Part shown: one piece after another, positions 22,170 to 33,800 of the stretch
Position numbering within the stretch: the first letter of the stretch is position 1
How the letters are laid out: the number at the start of each line of letters is the position of its first letter
DNA from: Sorex araneus
Lineage: Eukaryota; Chordata; Mammalia; Eulipotyphla; Soricidae
Assembly (NCBI RefSeq): GCF_027595985.1
Contig: NC_073304.1
Location: forward strand, 145,693,246-145,757,245
Reading direction: 5' to 3'
DNA: 64,000 nt
The notes under the pieces: generated by a model
Told to the model about the DNA's origin: nothing
Database searches by the model: none
The model's input: the letters and a program-made list of their open reading frames with translations, nothing else
Program-made: the position numbers and the translations under genes

Positions 22170-23035
22170 CAATCAAACAATGTTCGAGTATCCATCCTTC
22201 AACCGGTGCCCTTTTTTCTCCACCAATGTTCGTAGTGTCCCTCCCGCCACCTCCACCCCTCCCTTCTCTCTGCCTCTGTGACAGACACATCCCCTCTTTC
22301 TATCTCTCTCCTTTTGGGTGTTATGGTTTGCAATATAGGCACTAAGCAACCATCATTTTTGGTCCATAGTTTACTTTCATCACACATCTACCATCATGAG
22401 CGATCCCTCCAACCACCATTTACTTAGTGGTATCTTCCCCACACACACCTGTCTTTTCCCCCAGCCCATAAGATCAACTTCAAAGCCATGGTGGCAATAT
22501 TTCTGATCCTTATCTCTACTATCCTTAGGAGTTATTCTCCTATTCTGTTACTTTATATTCCGCAAATGAGTGCAGTCATTCTATGTCTGTCCCGCTCCTT
22601 CTGACTCATTTTGCTTAGCATGATACTCTCCATGCTGATCCACTCACTTATATGCAAATTTCATGGTTTCATCTTTTCTAACAGCTGCATAGTATTTCAT
22701 TGTGTAGATATACCAAAGTTTCTTTAACCAGTCATCTGTTCTTGGGAACTCAATTTTTTTCCATATTCTGGCTATTGTAAATAGTGCTGCAATAAACATA
22801 CAAGTGCAGATGTCATTTCTACTGTACTTTTTTGAATCTCTGGGATTATATTCCCAGAAGTGGTATTGCTGATTAAAATTGGAGCTCAACTTCTAGTTTT
22901 TTGAGAAACCTCCATGTTGTTTAACAAAAAGGCTAGACAGTCGACATTCCCACCAGCAGTGTAGGAGAGTCCTTTTCTTCCCACATCCATGCCAACACTG
23001 GTTACTTTTGTTTTTTTGGATGTTGGCCCCTCTCT
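22170..23035 (-). mobile_element. Old L1, right part (3' UTR and ORF2 C-terminus)
   Basis: Continues the element at 18,995-19,084. It has aatgttcgagtatccatcct (3' UTR complement), then ORF2 C-terminal sequence readable on the minus strand at 22,644-22,889 and beyond. It stops near gatgttggcccctctctaat. It is more diverged than the nested L1, as expected for the host element. Confidence 0.8.
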
Positions 23036-23061
23036 AATTTCTAGTCTCAAATGGGGAATTA

Positions 23062-23215
23062 TTTTTTTCTGTGCCACACCAGCAGTTCTCAGTACTTACT
23101 CCTGGCTTTGTGCTCAGGGATCACTCCAGGTGGTATTCTGGGGAGCTTAGTGGGTGTCAGGCCAGCCAGGTACAAGACAAACATCCTATCTGCTATACTA
23201 CCTCTTTGGCCTTCA
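23062..23215 (-). repeat. SOR-type SINE, minus strand, diverged
   Basis: Complement of the SOR body (actcctggctttgtgctcag, ggatcactccaggtggtatt) and head (caaacatcctatctgctata). It opens with a T-run on the left. Confidence 0.75.
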
Positions 23216-24465
23216 AAGGAGGAGGCAGGTTTAAAAAATACTTTTTCAATTATTTTACAACTCTCTGAACCATTCAGGAGAAAGAAATATGACCTTTCCT
23301 TCAGAATAATCCTGAGGTGGCCTGTTCCAGGGGTGTGAAAGTGACTCAACAGTGTGGGTTGAACTTGCCCTCTTTGGAGGCCATGGTGCTATGGGCAGAG
23401 GAGAGCAGCACAGAGTTATTTTCAGAATGTGCTAGAACCCTAGAATGTTGTTCCAGCAGCTCCTGAAGAGGGCTCTGACTTGGGAGTCCGTGGGACCCCC
23501 TTTCTTCCAGCCTGGGTGTGTCCACGGGCACTGCTGTCCATGTCAGCCAGGCCTTGCTCAGAGCTTCCAGCAGCACTGGGAAGCCTCAGGTGCACCTGTG
23601 CAGGCGCTGGGCCTCAAGAAGAGGCTGAGGCATGCAGATGCTGACCTCCTACAGATTGAGGTGGCTGTGCTCGATACGTTTCAAACAATGTCTGGAAACA
23701 GCTCTTTACTTTTCAAATGTACTTACATTTCTAAACTCCAACAATGTGGAAAATTTCACTCATAACCCAAGGATGTAGACTTGAATGTGATATTTGTGTC
23801 TACATGGCTGTGCTTTTATGTTTTGGTTTTGCTTTTTGAGGTGATGGGGATGAAACTCAGGGTTTTACGTCTGTGAGCTATATGCTCTGTAAATGAACCA
23901 AAACTCAAAGACCTAATGATTATGGGTCTTCTTTGTTTTAATTTTTATTTTAATGTTTCTTTTTCTTTTTATTATCAATTTATTTATTAGTTTATAAAAG
24001 CATAAATATTTATTGTCTTAGGGGTGCAATGTCATTGAACACCTATCGGCAAAATGACGAAATCCTTCTGTCACTCTCCATAGGAACCTTCCTTTCACTT
24101 CCCAACTTAGGTTGCTCAATTCTATGCCAAAGCCTAAAATTTGTTTTCATTGAATATTGTCTGTTCCTACCTCACTGTCTTTATGTACCACATATGTGTG
24201 AGACCATCTGGTATTTATATTTCTCCTTATGACTTATTTTGCATAGCATGTTATGTTACAATTTTATCTATATCGTAGCAAAAGATAAGACTCTGTCTTT
24301 TGTTGTTGCTTAGTATTCCACTGTGTGTATGCATTGTGTGTATGTGCATATGTGTGTACATTTACATATATATGTACATTAATATATATATATTGCTGCA
24401 ACTGCTTTATCATCCATCTGTTGTGAGGAGCTAGGGTTGTTTCTTGATCTCAGTTATTGTAACAT
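23216..24465. other. No gene seen; GT/TA-rich microsatellite
   Basis: Apparent unique sequence. An impure tgtgtgtatg / atatatat tract lies at about 24,322-24,395. About 23,820-23,910 may be a very degraded minus-strand SINE. The 106-codon frame at 23,445-23,765 has no recognisable domain. Confidence 0.5.
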
Positions 24466-24477
24466 GATAGTGAACAT

Positions 24478-24526
24478 GACGAATGGAGACGTTACTGAGA
24501 CCGCTCGAGAAAATCGATAATCAATG

Positions 24527-24560
<34 letters not shown>
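24478..24560 (+). repeat. 83-bp RTE-tail insertion with target duplication
   Basis: It consists of gacgaatggagacgttactg, agaccgctcgagaaaatcga, taatcaatgggat and a (GAT)n tail. GATAGTGAACAT flanks it at 24,466-24,477 and 24,561-24,572. It is a severely 5'-truncated copy of the RTE-tailed family and fixes the true 3' end of that family. Confidence 0.92.
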
Positions 24561-24711
24561 GATAGTGAACATAGTTGTGCATATATCTTTTAAAAGTAAG
24601 TGTTTTTGTGATCTTGCAATAGGTACTTAGGGGTAGAATTGTTGTAGCATAGTTTTATTTTTAATATTTTGAGAAATCCCATACTATTTTCCATAGATGC
24701 TGAGCCAATTT

Positions 24712-24900
24712 TTTCCTTTTTTTATTAGTTAATCACCACGAGGTACAGTTACAAAGTTATGAGCTTTCATGTTTGCATTTCAGTCATACAGTGATCGTTT
24801 ACCCATCCCTACACCAGTGCCTATTCTCCACCAATGTTCCCATTATCCCTCCCACCACCCCCACCTTTGGTTGTCTCTGCTTTTTCAATATAGGCCCAAA
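24712..24900 (-). mobile_element. L1 3' UTR fragment, minus strand
   Basis: Complement of an L1 tail: ttaatcaccacgaggtacag, atacagtgatcgtttaccca and ccaatgttcccattatccct, with a T-rich left end. Confidence 0.75.
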
Positions 24901-25460
24901 AATGTCTTTGTTTTATTTTATTTTTTATATGTTTAATTATAAAATCGGGTACCAAGTTGTTCATAACAGTTGTTTCAGGCACTAAGTGTTCCAACACCAA
25001 TCCCACCACCAATCTCATCACCAGTCCCCTTTCTCTACCAATGTGCCCTTTCCTGCACCAATATCTCCTTCCACCCACCACCCTAGCCTACCCCCTTCCA
25101 GGCACAAATTAACTTTATATTATTTGTTGCAAAACAAGTAAATGGAATAATCAAAACTCAGATCAACAAGAGTCAATTTGTGGTAATTTTCATATCTCGC
25201 AATGATGTTACTAGAGTCATTGTCTGAGGACCTACTATTGTACTTGGTGCTAGTTGAGTTTTTTGTGTTATTGTTTTGGCTCACTGAGCTTGATACTCTT
25301 CTATGCAACTTTCCAATCAGATTTTCTGTGATCCCACTTGGCTGAGAGAACTGTGAAATTTTGAGGTGTCCTGGCCAAGCAGTCCAGGAGCTATACAGAT
25401 CTGTAACAATTTGGTGGCTTGGCAGATTGATGAGGTTCTGTTGTGGAGATAGACCATTTA
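24901..25460 (-). mobile_element. Older L1 3' UTR, minus strand
   Basis: A second, different tail type: ggcactaagtgttccaacac, ccaatcccaccaccaatctc, accagtcccctttctctacc. Its complement aligns loosely with 35,440-35,550 (ggtgtggtgttggaattatg). The upstream limit is approximate. Confidence 0.6.
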
Positions 25461-25845
25461 TTTCAATTTCAGGTTTCTGTGTGTGGCCCTAGCCTGCTGT
25501 GTCGTCAGGCAAAAAGGGGATTTTGCCCACCCCCATTCTAAGAAGAACCTATAGTTCCAGTCCACCTGGAAAGATTCTGCAGTATCATGCTTTTCTGGAG
25601 ACATGATGTTGGGCCATTTCTCTGCAGCAAGATGATGGGTGTGCCAAATGGCTGTTTTATTGCTTTGAAGGCAAGGAATGCTTTAAGAACTGGAAGCCAA
25701 TATTCATTCAGGAGCTAATGGTCCTTCCCTATGCCAGGCAAGATCCAGATATATGCTGAGGATGGAGACAAAATTGACAAAACCTCCACCACATGCTGAC
25801 TACATTCTAGTGGATACATACAGATACCAAGAGAACAAATTATTT
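25461..25845. other. No gene seen
   Basis: No coding or repeat signal that I recognise. Confidence 0.45.
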
Positions 25846-25860
25846 AGAAATTTAACTCTA

Positions 25861-26052
25861 GGGGCTGGAGCGATAGCACAGCAGGTAGGGCGTTTGCCTT
25901 GCATGCGGCCGACCCGGGTTCGATTCCCAGCATCCCATATGGTCCCCTGAGCACCGCCAGGGGTAATTCCTGAGTGCAGAGCCAGGAGTGACCCCTGTGC
26001 ATCGCCAGGTGTGACCCAAAAAGCAAAAAAAAAAAAAAAAAGAAAAGAAAAA
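25861..26052 (+). repeat. SOR SINE, young full-length copy
   Basis: Best copy in the window. The tRNA-like head is ggggctggagcgatagcaca, followed by ggtagggcgtttgccttgca, then a B-box-like gggttcgattcccagcatcc. The body is caccgccaggggtaattcct and gtgcatcgccaggtgtgacc, ending in an A-rich tail. AGAAATTTAACTCTA flanks it at 25,846-25,860 and 26,053-26,067. The near-ideal internal promoter and long tail point to recent insertion. The tRNA-like boxes serve RNA polymerase III; no protein is encoded. Confidence 0.95.
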
Positions 26053-26067
26053 AGAAATTTAACTCTA

Positions 26068-29000
26068 ATACTCAGACCAAACAGTGTTATGTGACAGTGT
26101 CTATGAGAGTTGGAGAGGATACTTCTTTGGCAGGGCAACCAGGAGACATAACCTCTAGTCTGATATTAAGATGGCATCAACTGCGAATACCTTAGGCAGG
26201 GAGTTTAGCACAAGAAGGTCTGGGAGTCCTCCTGCAGACTGGGAGCCACCCTAAAGGGTAGAGGCTGGAGCTCAAGGAAAGCAGGTGCCAATGTGCAGGG
26301 CCAGGAGTCTGAGAGAAAACCTTGTAAAGGAGTGGCTTCTGCCAGCTCCTGGCATTTCTAGCAGGCATCAAGGGCCAGCTAGTATGCTGGCAAATGGCAC
26401 CCAAGCGGGAGACTGCAGGACTTGAGTTACATGGTAAATAGTCACTCCAGGAATTCCATAGAGTAATTCCATAGAATTCCATTTACTTCTTCTCTTCTTA
26501 AAATAAAATGCTTCTATTGAGGATCATCCCCTTTTCGTGATCGCCAGACATATATGAGGCAGTCTTGGCAGAAGGGACATATCTATGTCTCAGGAACAAT
26601 ATTATAGGAACACAGGCTATATCTAGGGTCTGTTGAAAATGTTGAAATTAGAAAGACATCAGAAGGAATCTGGAGGACTCAGAAGACTACACACAGAGAG
26701 AATTCTTAAACATCTTGTTCACTAGGCCAGCAACATTGTCTTCATGGACAAAGAAGATGTGTAGAAGTACAGAGGCTAGAAAGGATGAGTTTCAGGGCTT
26801 CCAGAGTCCCATGAAGGTATGGGGTATGAGGTAAGGCTGGTGAGGATGCTTGGGTTCAGAGGAAGAAAGTTTATCAAACAATGATTGTTCTTCAACTAAA
26901 GTGATAGGAACTTCTGGAGGTAACAAAGTCAGACCTGCTTTAGGGCACTAAATTAGTGTGCCCTGACTTAGGTTTACCCAAATTCAGATTAAGAACTTCA
27001 AACAATGATTGATTTGATTGTGTGTCTGTCTTGCCAGAAATAAAAACCAGGGCATCACAAAAGCAAGTCAAATGATCTACCACAGAGACACACCTCCAGC
27101 AGCAAATAGTGATTCTGGGAAGAGGAGCAGACAGAACCATACCACAAGGAAGTGCTGGTAAAGTGCATCAAGTCAGAGGAATTGGGAGGGCAGGGAGTTT
27201 ACTTCTTAGTGATGTTCTACAAACTAGAAGCTCTAGCTAATCATAAACTTCCAAGAAAGCTCAGCAAAGGCAAGGTTCCACAGCCTGTACTGACAGCTCC
27301 TCACACTGTGGCTGACAGCTGCTGGCTTCCCACAGTCCTGGGAGGAGCCCAGAAACCAAGGTGCCACTGTGTAGTGAGGTAGAACCCACCAAGGGCTGGG
27401 AGCAGGACACTGCCAGGACAGCCCGTGGCCCAGCCACTTAAGGGAAAGAAGAAGTAGATGAGAAGGTTGGGTGACCCAGAAACGTAGTTTCAGTGAGTAA
27501 TAGCACATGCAGTCTCTTTTTTGCTCCAACCCTCCTGTTTTGACTTTCATAGAAATTAAATTTAGTATAGGCTGAGAAGCACAAAAAAAATCTGTCCTGA
27601 GTGGACATCACCAACTCTCCCACCAAAGACAAAACACTGAATTTTGACATCTGGAGTGTGAATGTGGGGCCTGCAGGAGAAAACTTAACGTCATCACCCC
27701 AGAGGAAGAACTCCTGTAGGACATTCTGTCTTCACAGATGAAGAACTGCCTGCCACAGTTCTCAGACTGCCTGGTCTAAAACCTAAGAGCAGAAGAATAG
27801 TGGTGGTTGAATGTGCAATAGGGAGGTATGTTTAATTTAGTTTTGTTTTGTGTTTTGAGTTTGTTTAATTTAATTTGGTTCTGATGCTCATTTAGTATTG
27901 CAAGCCATTTCAGCAATTTCATTACTCAGCTGATTTGACCTTTTAATTATTTTGTTAATATATTTGTGTCCTTTCCCCTTTTGCATAACTTTCATGGAAG
28001 CACCTAATTAAAATAAACTCTTTCTGAAGAGAGGACTCTCTGAGGGCACACTCCAATGCTACTGTAAAAGGAATTCCCACTGGACTGCTGCTTCCTTGGG
28101 GAGTGACAGACCTCTAAACCATAGATCATGGAGTGAGGTTCTGAAAATTATATTTAGAGAACCTGAACTCTGAGACTCTGGGCTCTTAACAGTGTCCCAG
28201 AGAAGCAGTTGTTAGAGCAGAAGATAATGAGGACTTTGGCTTTCTCAGCAATAACGTCAGATAACTAAGAGTGGAAACACCCCCCCGTGCAGTCTATTCC
28301 AGCTGCTGTGATAAAGATTGCTGTAGATACAAACTGCTGTGGATAAAGACTATTGTGCATAGACTCAACAGAAAGAAGCAGAATTCCTTTCACTTCTGCG
28401 GTCAAAGCATCGGCATATTCTGTTTCTGACTAGAGCTCCATTCCTCATTCCTAAGGGTCATCTTCTCATCTAGTCTCCATATGACAGAAGGAATAGGATC
28501 TCATCTACAAGGACACAGATCCCCTTAACAAGAGACCTACCCTAAATACCTAATCACTATCCCAAGGATTGACCTTCTAATACCATCAACTTGGAAGGAA
28601 CAGACCTCCTCATATAAAATGAAGAGCAGGGAGTATAAGTGTTGAGACCATAGCGCACATCCCCAAGTCAGCTGCAAAGGTTATGTGCACAAGGATTCCA
28701 GAAAGGACAGTAGAAGCTAAAAAAGCACACTTAATAACAAACTCCAGTTTGACTTTCCCAGAAGTTGACCCAAGACAAAGACTGATGTCATAAATTGTAT
28801 GATAATGCCTACAGGGAAGGTAGGACAGAAGAGAAGATGGGTGGCTCAAAAAGGATAGATGGAAAAGCGACTACTCAGGCTCAATCTCTCTGGAAACATT
28901 AGGAACCAATATAGGCACAAGTCTCCACACCTGCCCCAGGAGTCATTGGTTGATATATGTTCTTCAATGAGAGGCCCTGGGGTAAAACTAAATTTTGGTG

Positions 29001-29259
29001 TTTACCAGTATAGAGTTGTGATGTATATACCTGAAACCTATAAAAGCTTTTAAAACTAATTTTATATGTGAAAATTACTTTTAAAAAATTAAGTATAATG
29101 AAAAACCAAATGGATGTCTGGGTCCCTTCCAGTCTAGGGTCATCATGGGTGAGCTGCTATTATACTTGAGTACAGATTTTAATGTGGACATATGCTTTCC
29201 TTTTTCTAAGGCAAAATATCCCAGAATGGAACTGGATAACTTTACTGTCTAGTTCATTG
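26068..29259. other. Long stretch without gene or clear repeat
   Basis: The largest apparently unique block in the window, about 3.2 kb. None of the short frames on either strand has a known motif or supported exon structure. It may contain very old repeats I cannot recognise by eye. Confidence 0.5.
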
Positions 29260-29318
29260 AACAGTAAATATTTTTTTTGACTTTTAAAAAATCAAATAGA
29301 TTTCTTTCTTTTTTAAAA

Positions 29319-29385
29319 AATATATGGAACGCTTCACGAATTTGTGTGTCATCCTTGTGCAGGGGCCATGCTAATCTTCTCTGTG

Positions 29386-29418
<33 letters not shown>

Positions 29419-29424
29419 GAGCAC
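29319..29424 (-). pseudogene. RNU6 pseudogene: U6 snRNA retropseudogene
   Basis: On the minus strand it starts GTGCTCGCTTCGGCAGCAC and continues through the U6 body to gtgaagcgttccatat, giving full length of about 106 nt. Compared with mammalian U6 as I remember it, there is one T-to-C change in the gaacgacacagag region and two G-to-A changes (CTGCACAAGG, ACACACAAATTC), both CpG-type. No U6 upstream promoter elements are visible. AACAGTAAATA flanks the whole insertion at 29,260-29,270 and 29,426-29,436. U6 is followed by about 48 nt of A-rich extra sequence before the duplication. This marks it as an L1-mediated retrocopy, not a functional gene. Confidence 0.92.
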
Positions 29425-29436
29425 AAACAGTAAATA

Positions 29437-30316
29437 CTTTTAAAAACAAATTTTTGTAGGAAAAAATGGGAAATGCTGAGCTGAGAAAAATAAATTATCT
29501 GGAACTATCTCTACCCAGAAATAAGCGCTTTAACTATGTGTGCTTGGCGCACATTGTTTTAGTTTAATTTGGTTGCCAAGAACAAGAATAATTTGGCTGC
29601 CAAGAACAGAAGAGATGTCAAACAAAGAATAATTGGCTTAGAAGGCATGTTTCAATGATTAGGGATGGATGAAAGAGGTTTGCAGCTGAGCACCATGATT
29701 GTAAGAAGGCCTCTAGTGGGCATTGTCTCCCTTATTCCCTCTCTCTTCCGGGCTACTTTCCTTTCCTCTCTACAGGCCTACATCCCTGCTACAGCCTCCC
29801 TGTGAGCTCCTGCCCACCATGGCTCCTTATACAGTGCTCTCCAGCACTGTTTCTATCTTCAAGAAGCAAACTCTGATTAGTTCAACTTTTCTCAACTATT
29901 TCGAAGCCCTGATACAGAGCTGAACTTCAAGACTCTTCTTGAAAGAGTTCTGGTAGGAAAACAGTAAAACAATGATAGGAATAATAACATAACCACCACT
30001 AGACCATTCTAAATGAAATGTTTCATAATTTAATCAGCGTTTATGACATTAAAATAGGCCTTATCGTTTGAAGGGACAACATTCTGCTTTTTAAAAAAAA
30101 TTCCCTAAAGCACCATGATTTACACAGTTATTCATAGTTGATTTTTAGACGTTCAAGTTTGCAGCACCAGTGTTCCCAAGTTTCTTCTTACTTTCCTCAC
30201 CTGCCACGCTGACTGGCACAGTTTCAATTTTGGTTGTTGGAGTTTGGGTTTCTTTTCAGTGTTGTTGACTCTATGTTTAGCTATAGAGTCTATGTTGACT
30301 GTGTATTTAGCTATAC
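29437..30316. other. No gene seen
   Basis: No recognisable coding or repeat structure. Confidence 0.5.
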
Positions 30317-30329
30317 TACTCCTTTATAC

Positions 30330-30579
30330 TCTCCTTCTTGGGCTGGAGCAATAGCACAGCGGGTAGGGCGTTTACCTTGCATGCAGCCGATCCAGGTTCG
30401 AGTCCTTCGTCCCTCTCAGAGAGTCCGGCAAGCTACCAAGAGTATCTCACTCGCACAGCAGAGCCTGGCAAGCTACCCGTGGTGTATTTGATATGCCAAA
30501 AATAGTAACAACAAGTCTCACAATGGAGATGTTACTGGTGCCCACTTGAGCAAATCAATGAGTAACGGGATGACAGTGA
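30330..30579 (+). repeat. Chimeric SINE: SOR tRNA head with RTE-type tail
   Basis: From 30,340 the head is ggctggagcaatagcacagc, gggtagggcgtttaccttgc and gatccaggttcgagtcc, the SOR tRNA-like region. It then switches to the body of the RTE-tailed family (gagagtccggcaagctacca, atatgccaaaaatagtaaca). It ends ggtgcccacttgagcaaatc, aatgagtaacgggatgacag and tgata, the RTE 3' end. There is no poly(A). TACTCCTTTATAC flanks it at 30,317-30,329 and 30,580-30,592. About 10 bp (tctccttctt) lies between the duplication and the head. Confidence 0.88.
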
Positions 30580-30699
30580 TACTCCTTTATACCATCAATG
30601 TACCTGGATCCCCTTGACCCATGTTTCCCACGGCTTCTCATCTATCTCCTCTTCCCACCTTGGTTTCTTTCTTTGTCCTTTACTGCCCAATATTCAGAA

Positions 30700-31130
30700 G
30701 CCAAGGGTAATGTAGGTATCCCAAGAGTCAATTCAAGGTTAATTAAAGACCTTGAGATTGGACTGGAATCTATGAAGTCTATTGAGAAAAATATAGGCAG
30801 AACACTCCAAGATCTGGACCTCAAAGTTACCTTCAGTGATATGATGCCTCTAGCAAAGGCAACAGGATCAAAAGGGACTACATCAAATTAAAGCGTTTCT
30901 GAATGATAAAAGAAACAGGGATAAAAGACACCTAATTGAATGGGGGGGCGGAAATATTTGCATTCAACACTTAATATAAACTGTTGGTATCCAGGATATA
31001 TAAAGTACTCAAAAAGGACCACAAACAAAAAATAATCCAAAAGCCCCATTAGAAGATGGGGGATAGAAATGAACAGAAACTTCTCTGAGGGAGACCAGTG
31101 GATGACCAATATACTACTATCTTACAACAG
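30700..31130 (+). mobile_element. Old L1 ORF2 fragment
   Basis: Translated pieces resemble the ORF2 C-terminal half. gactggaatctatgaagtct, attgagaaaaatataggcag, aacactccaagatctggacc correspond to the 'yIEdkvGktLhDie' stretch of the younger copies at 60,440. gtactcaaaaaggaccacaa follows. Heavily decayed. Confidence 0.6.
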
Positions 31131-31314
31131 AACATTTTTTCTTAGATTTAATACTCTACTTCAAACAATGTCCTAGTGCTAACATCTAGATTGTTCCAAC
31201 TGGTTCCCTCTAATAAATTAATGTAATGAGCACTCTTGTATGGAGATATATTTACTATTTTCATAGAATGACTTTTTAAGGGTTTTCTAGATCCACTCTG
31301 GGAACCATTATTTT

Positions 31315-31485
31315 ATTTCATTTTTTAAAATTTTTTATTAGAGAATCACTTTGATGTACAGTTACAAACTTATGAACTTTTGTATTTGCATTTTACTCAT
31401 ACAGTGATCATTTACCCATCCCTCCACCAATGCCCATCCACCTCCACCAATGATTCCAGTATCCCTCTCACCATCCCCACCCGTA
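31315..31485 (-). mobile_element. L1 3' UTR fragment, minus strand
   Basis: Complement of an L1 tail: ttattagagaatcactttga, tgtacagttacaaacttatg, cagtgatcatttacccatcc and tgattccagtatccctctca. Confidence 0.8.
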
Positions 31486-31747
31486 TTTCATCTTTATAAT
31501 AATACTATAGGAAGCATGTTGCACATGTCATGTTCTACATATGTAGAAACTGAGGCAATGTAAAAGTAGACACAGTTTTTATATATGTCTTTTTTATATA
31601 GTAAAATGCCTCTGGGGTTAGAGAACTAGAATTGAACTCCAAATCTCAGCCAGGTAAGAATCATGGTCCTGTAAATGAGTTGTCAGTACAATTGAGGGCT
31701 AGCACAGCATAAGAGGACATAAAAAAGACTGAGAACACATAAATCTT

Positions 31748-31748
<1 letters not shown>

Positions 31749-31779
<31 letters not shown>

Positions 31780-31781
31780 GC
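31749..31781. repeat. (CA)n microsatellite
   Basis: CA dinucleotide run of about 33 bp interrupted once by AA. Confidence 0.95.
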
Positions 31782-32330
31782 TTTCCTGTTTCTTGCACCA
31801 ATGAGTGATCTCACAAAAACTATTTTTCTCCTTGATGAGAGGTGGTTTATTAATTCAAAAAAAGGAATGACCCATAGAATTCTGAGTAACTGAAAAAGAC
31901 ATCTTTCCCAAAGCTACCACCCTTTTCATCTTGCATTACAACCTCTTGTACTGATCACTCTAGATTTCCCTGAAAAGGATCATATCATTTCATATCATTC
32001 TAACCATTTCAAAAAAATTAAAGGTGTTGCTAGAGACACTATGTGCCTCATCATACAACTGAGAGGTGTGTGATGGGACACATAGAGATATTAAAAGTCA
32101 GAAGTCCTTCGTTCTTTGACCTCAGCAGAGGGAGATGTCCATCCCCTTCCTAGATTTTATGTTGAATACTACCAAGCAGTAATTTGACTAGAGTGATAAT
32201 AGTCAATAGCAGAGAGGAGAAGATTAGAGTTTCATCACTGAAAAGTACACCACAAACCATTTTTTGTCCACGTAACTCTTGTTCACATTCATTACAGGTG
32301 AGTGGTAGTCAGGGATGGTGGAAATGGTAT
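31782..32330. other. No gene seen
   Basis: No coding or repeat signal recognised. Confidence 0.45.
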
Positions 32331-33800
32331 TACTTCACTTGTCACTTGCCATCCCATTGTTCATTGATTTGTTCCAGCAGGCACCAATAACATCTCCATT
32401 CATCCCTGTTGCGTGCTAGTGTAGCCCAATGATGTCTGCTTGCTCCAGGTACATGAAGAGCCTCAAACCATTCATTTAGGGTCTTGATGAAGAAGTCTGA
32501 CCATCTCATTGGTGGGCGGCCACACGGTCTTTTGATGTCCCGTGGAATCCAGTCAGTAACAGCTCTAGTCCAGCGGTCGTCTCTAAATCGCATTACATGT
32601 CCAGCCCATCTAATTTTCAATGCCTTGGCCAACGAGACAGCATCTGAGATTCTTGATCGTCGACGGAGGTCGGAACTCCAGATTCCTTCTCTCACTTGAG
32701 TGAAACGTGATACTCCAAGCATAGCTCTTTCGATTCCTCTTTGGGATACCTGAATAGCATTCTCATACTGTTTTTGTAGGGCCCAGGTCTCTGAGGCATA
32801 TGTTAGTGCAAGAAGAATAGTGGAGTTGAAAAGATGTGCCCAGAGCGAGAGGTTCTTCATCCTCTTAACCACTTCTTCAACGCTCTTGAAGGTGTTCCGT
32901 GCTGCTCTCTTCCTTCTGCGCAGTTCAGGTGCCAGGTCATTTGTCATGTTGAGTTCTCGACCTAGGTACGCATAACTTCTGCATTCAGAGATGTTCGTTC
33001 CATTGAGGACAAATGAAACATCAGTAACTAGTCCATTTCTCATGAATAATGTGTTCATGAAATTCAGCTGCAGTCTGACCTTTTCACACTCACGGTCAAA
33101 GTCGGCCAGCATTGGCTGATATTTGGTGTTATGACGACAATATCACCAGTGAAGCGGAGGTGGTATAGTTGCCAACTGTCTATCTTCACTCCCATTCCTT
33201 CCCATTTCAGTCATCACATGATGTTCTCAGGGCGTGGCACTGAAAAGTTTCACTGAAATAGTGTTGCCCTGCCAAACCTTTCTCTTTACATCGATGATCA
33301 CTTCTTTGTAGAATGGTGAGATCCTGGTGATGAATCCATAATACAGCTCATGGAGGATCCTGATGTATTGAGTTTGAACACCCTGTTTGGCTAGGGTTTT
33401 GACAATCACTTCAGTCTCAACAGCATCAAAGGCCTTCTTTAAACCAATGAACATTAGACAGAGCGGCATCTTGAACTCTCGTGAAACTTCAATGAGCTTG
33501 GTCACCATGTGGATATGGTCGATCATGCTGAATCTGGCTTGCTTGCATGGTTGTCCTTCATCTAGTGTTCTCCCAATCCTATTCAGGATGACTCGAGTGA
33601 ATAACTTGTAGACGACAGAGAACAGGCAGATTAGGCGAGAGTTGCCGATGTCATGGATGTCTTCCTTCTTGTACAACAGGACAGTCCTGCTGGTTTTCTG
33701 TTGGGATGGTACATTACATTCAGACAGGTAGCATGTGAAGAGCCTAGCCAATGTATTGGTAGATAGAAGAACTGCTTTCAAGTTCAAGAGTAAATTTGGC
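32331..33800 (-). pseudogene. RTE-class LINE, minus strand, 5'-truncated
   Basis: Minus-strand frame 33,787-33,227 covers the RT N-terminal half (FSMIDHIHMVTKLIEVSREF, FIGLKKAFDAVE). After a frameshift, frame 33,112-32,342 (256 codons) covers the RT tail and C-terminal domain to a natural stop, with TYASETWAL, VSQRGIERAML and WAGHVMRFRDDRW in order. The RT catalytic FxDD region falls in the damaged stretch near 33,120-33,200 (gtgatattgtcgtcataa complement). The 3' end, on the left, has tcacttgtcacttgccatcc, the complement of the short tandem RTE tail. No target duplication was found by eye. Confidence 0.85.

Noticed and set aside
25861-25940. Functional tRNA gene
   Set aside because: tRNA-like A and B boxes belong to the head of a SOR SINE with body, A-tail and target duplication.
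26192-27650. Several 60-105 codon frames in the 26-27.6 kb unique region
   Set aside because: Mostly minus-strand frames without motifs; some overlap each other. No gene supported.
29319-29424. Functional U6 snRNA gene
   Set aside because: Three body substitutions, no upstream promoter elements seen, and flanking target duplications mark it as a retrocopy.
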